Part shown: positions 57,781 through 64,000 of the stretch, in pieces
Position numbering within the stretch: position 1 is the stretch's first letter
Layout: every line of letters starts with the position of its first letter
NCBI RefSeq assembly: GCF_900182735.1
Contig: NZ_FXTU01000001.1
Location: 682,001-746,000, forward strand
DNA: 64,000 nucleotides
Direction of reading: 5' to 3'
Source: Laceyella tengchongensis
GTDB lineage: Bacteria; Bacillota; Bacilli; Thermoactinomycetales; Thermoactinomycetaceae
Notes under the pieces: generated by a model
The model's database searches: none
What the model was told of the DNA's origin: nothing
What the model saw: the letters and a program-made list of their open reading frames with translations, nothing else
Made by a program: the position numbers and the translations under genes

Positions 57781-60438
57781 ATGGGTGAACCAGTGAAAAG
57801 CAATTTGCCATCCGCCTACGACCCGAAACAGGCGGAAACGAAATGGTACAACTATTGGATTGAAGGGAAGTTTTTCGAAGCGGGGAAAGACCAAAGCAAA
57901 CAGCCGTTTACGATTGTCATTCCCCCGCCAAACGTCACCGGCAAGCTACACATTGGCCATGCGCTGAACGTAACACTACAGGATATCTTAATTCGTTTCA
58001 AACGGATGAGCGGGTATGACGCCCTGTGGTTGCCAGGAATGGACCACGCTGGCATCGCCACCCAGGCGCGGGTCGAGGCGAAGTTGCGGGAGCAAGGGAT
58101 CAGCCGACACGACTTGGGTCGGGAAAAATTCTTGGCGGAAGTGTGGAAATGGAAAGATGAATACGCCCAGAACATCGCCGACCAGTGGCGCAAATTGGGG
58201 TTGAGCTTGGATTACAGCCGTGAGCGGTTCACATTGGACGAAGGGTTATCCGCCGCCGTGAGAGAAGTGTTTGTGCGCTTGTATGAGAAGGGGCTCATTT
58301 ATCGCGGCAAATATATCATCAACTGGGACCCCAAAGCTCGCACGGCTTTGTCTGATATTGAAGTAATCCATAAAGAAGTTAAAGGCGCGTTGTATCACTT
58401 AAAATATCCGCTCAAAGATGGTTCAGGCTACATCCGAGTAGCGACAACGCGTCCCGAAACGATGTTGGGTGACGTGGCGGTGGCCGTTCACCCCGATGAT
58501 GAGCGGTATCAAGGGCTTATCGGCAAAACAGTTATCTTGCCGTTCGTGGAGCGGGAGATTCCGATTATCGCCGATGCGTATGTTGACCCGGAATTCGGTA
58601 GCGGAGCAGTGAAGATCACGCCGGCTCATGACCCGAACGACTTTGAGATGGGGCAACGCCATCAATTGCCGCAAATCCTCGTGATGAATGAAGAGGGTCG
58701 GATGAATGAGTTGGCTGGGAAATACCAAGGCATGGATCGCTTTGAATGCCGCAAACAGATCGTCAAAGACTTGGAAGCGGCGGGTTTGTTGATTGAAATC
58801 GAGGAGCATGTCCACTCGGTGGGTCACAGTGAACGGACGGGAGTCGTAGTCGAACCGTATCTGTCCACGCAATGGTTCGTTTCCATGAAGCCTCTCGCCG
58901 AACGGGCCATCAACGCGCAAACACAGGGGAAAGGCGTAAAGTTTGTGCCTGACCGCTTTGAGAAAATCTACTTGAATTGGATTGAAAACGTGCGCGATTG
59001 GTGCATCTCGCGCCAATTGTGGTGGGGGCATCGCATCCCGGCGTGGTATTGCGACGAGTGTGGTGAAATGACTGTGGCTAGAGAGGAACCGACCACTTGT
59101 CCGCATTGCCAAAGCAACGCATTGCGCCAAGACGAGGATGTGCTTGACACATGGTTTAGCTCGGCATTGTGGCCTTTCTCCACGCTGGGTTGGCCTGAGC
59201 AAACGGACGACCTCAAGCGTTATTTCCCCACGGATGTTTTGGTGACAGGTTATGACATCATCTACTTCTGGGTAGCGCGCATGATCTTTACGGCGTTGGA
59301 ATTCACTGATCAGATTCCATTTAAAGATGTGCTGATGAACGGTTTGGTTCGCGATGCGGAAGGCAGAAAGATGTCCAAGTCTCTGGGGAACGGCGTTGAC
59401 CCGATGGAAGTGATCGACCAGTATGGCGCAGATGCGATGCGCTATATGCTGTCAACTGGTTGTACTCCGGGGAATGACCTCCGCTTCCGTTTTGAACGGG
59501 TGGAGGCGGCGCGCAACTTCGCCAACAAGATCTGGAATGCGTCCCGGTTTGCGCTCATGCACTTGGAAGGGGTGTCGGCTGAAGAACTGGAACTCAAAGG
59601 GCCGTTCTCCATCGCCGACAAATGGATTTTGCACCGACTCAACGAGACAGTGAAAGACGCCACTCGCCTGTTGGAACGGTACGAATTTGGCGAAGTGGGA
59701 CGTGTGATCTACAACTTCATTTGGGATGAACTGTGCGACTGGTACATTGAATTTGCCAAGCTACCGCTGTATGGAGAAGATGAAGAAGCCAAACGCGTGA
59801 CCCGCTCGGTGCTGACCCATGTGCTGGATCAAGCGTTGCGGTTGTTGCATCCGATGATGCCTTTCATCACGGAAGAGATTTGGCAGCATCTGCCGGTGGA
59901 AGGGGAAAGCATCACCGTTTCCGCTTGGCCTCAGGTAAATGAAGCGTTTGACGCGCCAGAAGCGGTTCATGAAATGCAAGTGTTAATCGAAACGATCCGT
60001 GCGGTGCGCAACATCCGTGCTGAAATGGAAGTACCTCCTAAGCATCAAGTGTCATTGATGGTGCGTCCTGATGGGGAAACCCGGCAGGCGTTTGAACGGA
60101 ACGAAGCGGCTATCAAGCGTTTGTGCGGAGTGAACCAATTGACCATCGATCCTGCATTGGCGCGACCCGACAAATCGATGGCTGCGGTAGTGACCGGTGC
60201 TGAGCTGTTCTTGCCGCTCGCGGGGCTGGTTGATGTGGAACAGACGGTGAAACGCTTGGAGGCGGAGTTGAAAAAGTTAAACGCCGAAGTAGAACGCGTT
60301 GAAAAGAAATTGTCCAATCCGGGATTTGTCGCCAAAGCACCTGAACATGTGGTGGAAGCGGAACGGCAAAAAGGGGAAGAGTACAAGGAAAAACGCGAGA
60401 AAGTGTTGGCACGGATTCAGGAGATCAAAGGTTCATAA
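57781..60438 (+). CDS. valS: Valyl-tRNA synthetase
   Basis: The 885-residue class Ia synthetase charges tRNA-Val. HIGH is at 57-60 (GKLHIGHAL) and KMSKS at 530-534. The editing domain lies between them, a zinc knuckle is CDECGEM...CPHC, and the C-terminal coiled coil (VKRLEAELKKLNAEVERVEK) typical of ValS is present. GAGGAGG precedes the ATG. Expression is controlled by the T-box leader directly upstream. folC follows, the order seen in Bacillus. Confidence 0.98.
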   Translation: MGEPVKSNLPSAYDPKQAETKWYNYWIEGKFFEAGKDQSKQPFTIVIPPPNVTGKLHIGHALNVTLQDILIRFKRMSGYDALWLPGMDHAGIATQARVEAKLREQGISRHDLGREKFLAEVWKWKDEYAQNIADQWRKLGLSLDYSRERFTLDEGLSAAVREVFVRLYEKGLIYRGKYIINWDPKARTALSDIEVIHKEVKGALYHLKYPLKDGSGYIRVATTRPETMLGDVAVAVHPDDERYQGLIGKTVILPFVEREIPIIADAYVDPEFGSGAVKITPAHDPNDFEMGQRHQLPQILVMNEEGRMNELAGKYQGMDRFECRKQIVKDLEAAGLLIEIEEHVHSVGHSERTGVVVEPYLSTQWFVSMKPLAERAINAQTQGKGVKFVPDRFEKIYLNWIENVRDWCISRQLWWGHRIPAWYCDECGEMTVAREEPTTCPHCQSNALRQDEDVLDTWFSSALWPFSTLGWPEQTDDLKRYFPTDVLVTGYDIIYFWVARMIFTALEFTDQIPFKDVLMNGLVRDAEGRKMSKSLGNGVDPMEVIDQYGADAMRYMLSTGCTPGNDLRFRFERVEAARNFANKIWNASRFALMHLEGVSAEELELKGPFSIADKWILHRLNETVKDATRLLERYEFGEVGRVIYNFIWDELCDWYIEFAKLPLYGEDEEAKRVTRSVLTHVLDQALRLLHPMMPFITEEIWQHLPVEGESITVSAWPQVNEAFDAPEAVHEMQVLIETIRAVRNIRAEMEVPPKHQVSLMVRPDGETRQAFERNEAAIKRLCGVNQLTIDPALARPDKSMAAVVTGAELFLPLAGLVDVEQTVKRLEAELKKLNAEVERVEKKLSNPGFVAKAPEHVVEAERQKGEEYKEKREKVLARIQEIKGS

Positions 60439-60447
60439 AAGGCGGTT

Positions 60448-60479
60448 GACGGGAGGAACGACCAAAGATTCCTCCCGTC
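60448..60479 (+). terminator. Hairpin between valS and folC
   Basis: GACGGGAGGAA (60448-60458) pairs with TTCCTCCCGTC (60469-60479). There is no clear T-tract, so it may be a weak terminator or an RNA-stability element. Confidence 0.5.
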
Positions 60480-60561
60480 CCGTATTGTTGACGGAGCGTC
60501 CTTTTAAATGCAAAATGTACAGAGGTAGTTTTTTTATTGTTTAACGAAGGGGAAGAAGGTC

Positions 60562-61899
60562 ATGGATCGAATGACTTCATTTGCTGTACCAAGTGATGTG
60601 TTCGACTGGATGGAACAAACTTGTGCGCAAGCGATCCAGCCCGGTTTAGAGCGGATGGAGTGGGTGCTTGAGCGGCTGGGCCATCCAGAGAGAAGATGCA
60701 AATTTATTCATATCGCTGGCACGAATGGCAAAGGGTCGACTGCGGCGATGATTGCATCGGTGCTTAAGGAAGCGGGATATTCGACTGGTTTGTTTGTTTC
60801 CCCCTATATCCTTTCATGGCGCGAACGGATTCAAGTGGATGGGAACCCGATCTCCGATGAGGCGTTCGTGCATTGGTCCAATCAGTTGCGTCCATTGGCG
60901 GAAGAGATTAGAACGGAAGGGCCTGGCCCGCTCACTCCGTTTGAATTTTGGACGCTTGTGGCGATTTTATACTTTGCTAAGGATGCCGTTCCTTGGTTTG
61001 TGGTGTGGGAAACCGGCCTTGGCGGCCGCCTCGATTCCACCAATGTCTGCTATCCGCTGGTTTCGGTGATCACCGAGGTTGGTTTGGATCACCAAGCGTG
61101 GTTGGGGGAATCCCTCGCGGACATCGCGCAGGAAAAAGCGGGCATCATCAAGGCGGGGGTACCTGTCGTGTGCGGTGCGGGACGGGCGGAAGTGCAAGCT
61201 GTGATTCATGAAGCGGCACAATTGAAAAACTGCAAGGTTTACCAAGTGGGCCGCGATTATCGGATAGAGCCAGCAGAACAGACGGCGGAGACAGGACAAG
61301 CGTTTACTTTTTCCAATGTTTATCGTCGGCTTTCGGCCAATGTGTCCCTAATGGGGGAACACCAGCTGAAAAACGCAGGCACAGCCTTGATGACGCTGGA
61401 TGTGTTGCGCCAAGCCTATGCCACGGTAATTGAAGATGAACATATTCAACGCGGTTTGGCTTCTGTTCATTGGCCGGGCCGGTTGGAACAAGTGAGTGAA
61501 TATCCGCGCATCTTATTGGATGGTGCACACAACGTCGACGGGGTTCACTCATTGGTCAACGCACTTCGTGACCACTATACTTATGATCGCCTTGTGTTGA
61601 TCTTGGCGATGATGAATGACAAACGGGTGGAGGATATGTTGGCACCCTTGTTGGACGTGGCCGACCATGTGATCACCACGCAAGTGGCTGATCAACCGCG
61701 CTCCATGACGGGACGCGAATTGGCCGAAGTGGCACGGCGTCTGCATCCGTCCGCGTCGGTGTCAAGTGCATCCTCTGTGCAAAAGGCGCTGGCGTTGTTA
61801 CGGGCTGAGTTGGGTGAACGCGATCTGGGTGTGATCGCTGGTTCTCTCTATCTCGTATCTGAAGCCCGCTCATTACTGATACAAGCAAAAGACGAATAA
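60562..61899 (+). CDS. folC: Folylpolyglutamate/dihydrofolate synthase
   Basis: The 445-residue Mur-ligase-like enzyme adds glutamate to folates. The P-loop is IAGTNGKGSTAAMIASVL, followed by SPYILSWRERIQVDG, ETGLGGRLDSTNV, GLDHQAWLG and the C-terminal LDGAHNVDGV. The ATG has GAAGGGGAAG-type SD sequence ahead. It lies behind valS as in B. subtilis and is followed by murC after about 26 bp. Confidence 0.95.
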   Translation: MDRMTSFAVPSDVFDWMEQTCAQAIQPGLERMEWVLERLGHPERRCKFIHIAGTNGKGSTAAMIASVLKEAGYSTGLFVSPYILSWRERIQVDGNPISDEAFVHWSNQLRPLAEEIRTEGPGPLTPFEFWTLVAILYFAKDAVPWFVVWETGLGGRLDSTNVCYPLVSVITEVGLDHQAWLGESLADIAQEKAGIIKAGVPVVCGAGRAEVQAVIHEAAQLKNCKVYQVGRDYRIEPAEQTAETGQAFTFSNVYRRLSANVSLMGEHQLKNAGTALMTLDVLRQAYATVIEDEHIQRGLASVHWPGRLEQVSEYPRILLDGAHNVDGVHSLVNALRDHYTYDRLVLILAMMNDKRVEDMLAPLLDVADHVITTQVADQPRSMTGRELAEVARRLHPSASVSSASSVQKALALLRAELGERDLGVIAGSLYLVSEARSLLIQAKDE

Positions 61900-61925
61900 G
61901 GTATTAAAAAAGGCTGGTGATTCTG

Positions 61926-63308
61926 TTGGATAAGAAAAGAGTGCATTTCGTTGGAATTGGTGGATATGGGATGAGCGCGATCGCGCGTGTGTTGCTGGAC
62001 TTGGGGTATGAAGTGTCCGGGTCTGATGTCGCGGAAAACGCATTGGTGCAAAAGCTGATTGAACGCGGCGCTAAGGTGACCATCGGCCATCATGCCGACA
62101 ATGTCAACGGAGCGGATATGGTCGTATTCTCCACAAGCATTTCGGAAAACAATGTGGAGCGCATCGCAGCCCAAGAGCAGGGGATTGAAGTGTTGCACCG
62201 CTCGCAAATGCTGGCCCGTTTGTTAAACGACAAGAAAGGGATCGCTGTTGCTGGCGCACACGGCAAAACAACGACGTCTTCCATGATTGCGCAAACGTTG
62301 GAATTGTGCGATGTCGATCCAACATACATCATCGGCGGGGAAATCGTCAGCTTAAAAGGCAACGCCAAAGCGGGGCAAAGCGATTATGTGGTGGCCGAGG
62401 CCGACGAGAGCGACGGCTCTTTCTTGGAATACTTCCCCTACTTGGCGGTGGTAACCAATATTGAGCCCGACCATTTGGAGAATTATGAAGGTGACTTCGA
62501 AAAGCTAAAACAAGCGTATCGCGTATTTGCCAGCCAGGTTCGCCCAGAGGGAGCGGCGATTTTGTGCTGGGATGACGCATATGTCCGAGCCATTGCTCCA
62601 GAAGTGCGCGGCCGTTACATCACGTATGCGTTGGATCATCCAGCCGACTATATGGCGACCAACATCCGCGAACAAGAGCGCGAAATGACGTTTACGGTGG
62701 TTAAAAATGGCCAGGAGCTGGGAGATGTATCCCTGCGGATTCCGGGGCGCCACAACGTAGCCAACGCCTTGGCGGCCATCATCGCTTGTTTGGAAGTGGG
62801 CGTGCCATTTGAACGCGCGGCAGCTGCCCTGTATCAATTTCAAGGGGCCAAACGCCGCTTCCAAGTAATTGGCGAAGTGGACGACATTGTGGTTGTCGAT
62901 GACTATGCCCACCATCCGACTGAAATCGAAGCGACCTTGAAAGGTGCTAAAGCGTTGGGGCGGCGGATGATCGTGGTGTTCCAACCGCAACGTTACTCTC
63001 GCACGCATCTGTTGATGGATGAATTCAGCCGGGCGTTTGCCTTGGCCGACGAGGTTATTATCAATACCTTGTACGCCCCGGCCGGTGAACAACCGATTCC
63101 GGGCGTGTCTGCCGAGCGCTTGGCCGAATTGATCACAAAGAATAGCAACCCCAACACCCGCTTCATTGATACCAAAGAAAATGTGATCGCCTATCTTTTA
63201 GATCACGTCCGGCCGGGCGACCTCGTATTGACCATGGGCGCGGGAGACATCTGGCGCGTTTCGCACGGTTTGGTGCCTGAGTTGGAGAAGCGGACCGTGA
63301 AAAGATGA
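61926..63308 (+). CDS. murC: UDP-N-acetylmuramate-L-alanine ligase
   Basis: The 460-residue ligase adds L-Ala to UDP-MurNAc, the first stem-peptide residue. Motifs are VHFVGIGGYGMSAIARVL, the P-loop AGAHGKTTTSSM, EADESDGSF, IEPDHLENY, GRHNVANALAA and DDYAHHPTEI. The start is probably TTG 61926, with GGTGA five bases ahead; GTG 61917 is also in frame but has its AAGG too close. The pairing with folC differs from B. subtilis, where murC lies elsewhere. Confidence 0.94.
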   Translation: MDKKRVHFVGIGGYGMSAIARVLLDLGYEVSGSDVAENALVQKLIERGAKVTIGHHADNVNGADMVVFSTSISENNVERIAAQEQGIEVLHRSQMLARLLNDKKGIAVAGAHGKTTTSSMIAQTLELCDVDPTYIIGGEIVSLKGNAKAGQSDYVVAEADESDGSFLEYFPYLAVVTNIEPDHLENYEGDFEKLKQAYRVFASQVRPEGAAILCWDDAYVRAIAPEVRGRYITYALDHPADYMATNIREQEREMTFTVVKNGQELGDVSLRIPGRHNVANALAAIIACLEVGVPFERAAAALYQFQGAKRRFQVIGEVDDIVVVDDYAHHPTEIEATLKGAKALGRRMIVVFQPQRYSRTHLLMDEFSRAFALADEVIINTLYAPAGEQPIPGVSAERLAELITKNSNPNTRFIDTKENVIAYLLDHVRPGDLVLTMGAGDIWRVSHGLVPELEKRTVKR

Positions 63309-63345
63309 ATTTGCACTTATCCATACGCTTTGCCTGATTCCCTTT

Positions 63346-63377
63346 CAGGGCGATCCGCTTAAATGCGGGTTGCCCTG
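63346..63377 (+). terminator. Probable terminator after murC
   Basis: CAGGGC (63346-63351) pairs with GCCCTG (63372-63377), with CCGC/GCGG inside. The following tail (TTGCGTTT) is only moderately T-rich. Confidence 0.5.
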
Positions 63378-63489
63378 TTGCGTTTAATCGCGCTATAGTA
63401 AGATTGTGCGGCGTTTGACGGCGCTGCTTGCCAAACGTTGAACTAAGAAGCATCCATCGCGATGTGATGCAGATAGGAGATGACTTTTT

Positions 63490-64000
63490 GTGAATTTATT
63501 CACATTCAGACGACTTTCCCTGATCTTGTGTGCTTTTTTGCTGGTAGCTGGTTGTGCTCCAACTAAGACGGAGTCTCCTGACTCGGGCCAAAACCAAGAT
63601 GCGTCCGCTAACAATAATGATGTATCCGCTCTCAATTGGCGTGTCCCCGATTTTACGTACACCAACCAAGAGGGCAAGCCATTTGGGCTGAAGGATTTGC
63701 AAGGGAAATTCTGGTTGGCTGATTTTATTTTTACCCGTTGCCCCAATGTGTGTCCGCCGATGACGGCCAACATGGCCAAGGTACAACAGGAGCTGAAAAA
63801 GGCTGGCGTACAGGTGGAACTGGTCTCCTTCAGCGTGGACCCCGAGTATGACAAACCAGAAGTGCTGAAGGCCTATGCGGAGAAACATGGTGCTGACTTT
63901 AGCAATTGGCATCTCTTGACTGGCTATTCATTAGAAGAAATAACCAAGGTGACCAAAGACACTTTCAAGGCGCAAATCGCGCATCAAAAAGGAACATCCC
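63490..64000 (+). CDS. SCO1/SenC family lipoprotein, cut by the right edge
   Basis: The start is GTG 63490 with AGGAGATG ahead. A lipoprotein signal peptide ends in LVAGC (Cys at about 22). The thioredoxin-like domain begins around WRVPDFTYTNQEG and has the copper-binding FTRCPNVCPPMT (CxxxC). Next come FSVDPEYDKPEVL and YAEKHGADFSNWHLLTG. SCO proteins deliver copper to the CuA centre of cytochrome c oxidase; the B. subtilis counterpart is YpmQ. About 170 residues are visible; the distal His and the C-terminus lie beyond the window. Confidence 0.9.
   Translation, partial: MNLFTFRRLSLILCAFLLVAGCAPTKTESPDSGQNQDASANNNDVSALNWRVPDFTYTNQEGKPFGLKDLQGKFWLADFIFTRCPNVCPPMTANMAKVQQELKKAGVQVELVSFSVDPEYDKPEVLKAYAEKHGADFSNWHLLTGYSLEEITKVTKDTFKAQIAHQKGTS

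Noticed and set aside
1..64000. CRISPR arrays, insertion sequences, prophage modules, rRNA operons
   Set aside because: No regularly spaced repeats, transposase or phage structural genes, or rRNA-like sequence were seen on either strand.

Overview
The window looks like the chromosome of an endospore-forming member of the Bacillales. The evidence is sporulation and germination genes (yyaC, gerM, lonB, spoVID, ysxE), a T-box leader before valS, strong AGGAGG ribosome binding sites, many GTG and TTG starts, and gene order shared with Bacillus (marR-racE-gerM-rph-rdgB-ysnB, tig-clpP-clpX-lonB-lon-engB, hemA-hemX-...-hemL-spoVID-ysxE-valS-folC). Base composition is close to balanced except for a few AT-rich patches. 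A Thermoactinomycetaceae-like genome would fit, but that is an inference from style and gene order and not from a marker gene. No insertion sequence, prophage core or CRISPR array was seen.

Layout. 1-9.3 kb holds mixed metabolic and stress genes: a frameshifted DoxX-like membrane gene, flavohemoglobin (hmp) with an upstream Crp/Fnr regulator and a Crp/Fnr-type box in the hmp promoter, metA, a rocB-type peptidase, the sporulation gene yyaC, a secreted protein and an acetyltransferase. 9.3-17.5 kb holds a B12-binding radical SAM protein, a YitT-type membrane protein, a four-helix membrane protein, type 2 IPP isomerase, a secreted C39-type peptidase, spermidine synthase and a gamma-glutamylcyclotransferase-like protein. 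17.7-22.6 kb is the conserved marR, murI/racE, gerM, rph, rdgB, ysnB block.

22.7-27.3 kb is the accessory stretch. It starts with tRNA-Arg(TCT) and continues with AT-rich small genes and two overlapping unrecognised ORFs. Next comes a large HTH-TPR (RRNPP-like) regulator whose 3' end overlaps a 23-residue ORF with a near-perfect Shine-Dalgarno. The regulator is divergent from two small Cys-rich proteins across an AT-rich intergenic region. This is the best candidate for an undescribed system here: a possible peptide-responsive regulator with a translationally coupled short peptide.

27.4-38 kb is the protein quality-control block (tig, clpP, clpX, a FemAB-type ligase, lonB, lon, engB) followed by ddl. 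38.1-44.9 kb has an orphan pair of peptide-type ABC permeases, methionine aminopeptidase, a small membrane protein, a complete NitT/TauT-type ABC importer and a GH25 lysozyme. 45-54.5 kb is the tetrapyrrole cluster: hemA, hemX, a precorrin-2 dehydrogenase, hemC, a cobA-hemD fusion, hemB, an extra aminotransferase and hemL. Together these can make uroporphyrinogen III and branch to siroheme precursors. 54.6-64 kb has spoVID, ysxE, a small membrane protein, T-box-valS, folC, murC and a SCO1-type lipoprotein cut by the window edge.
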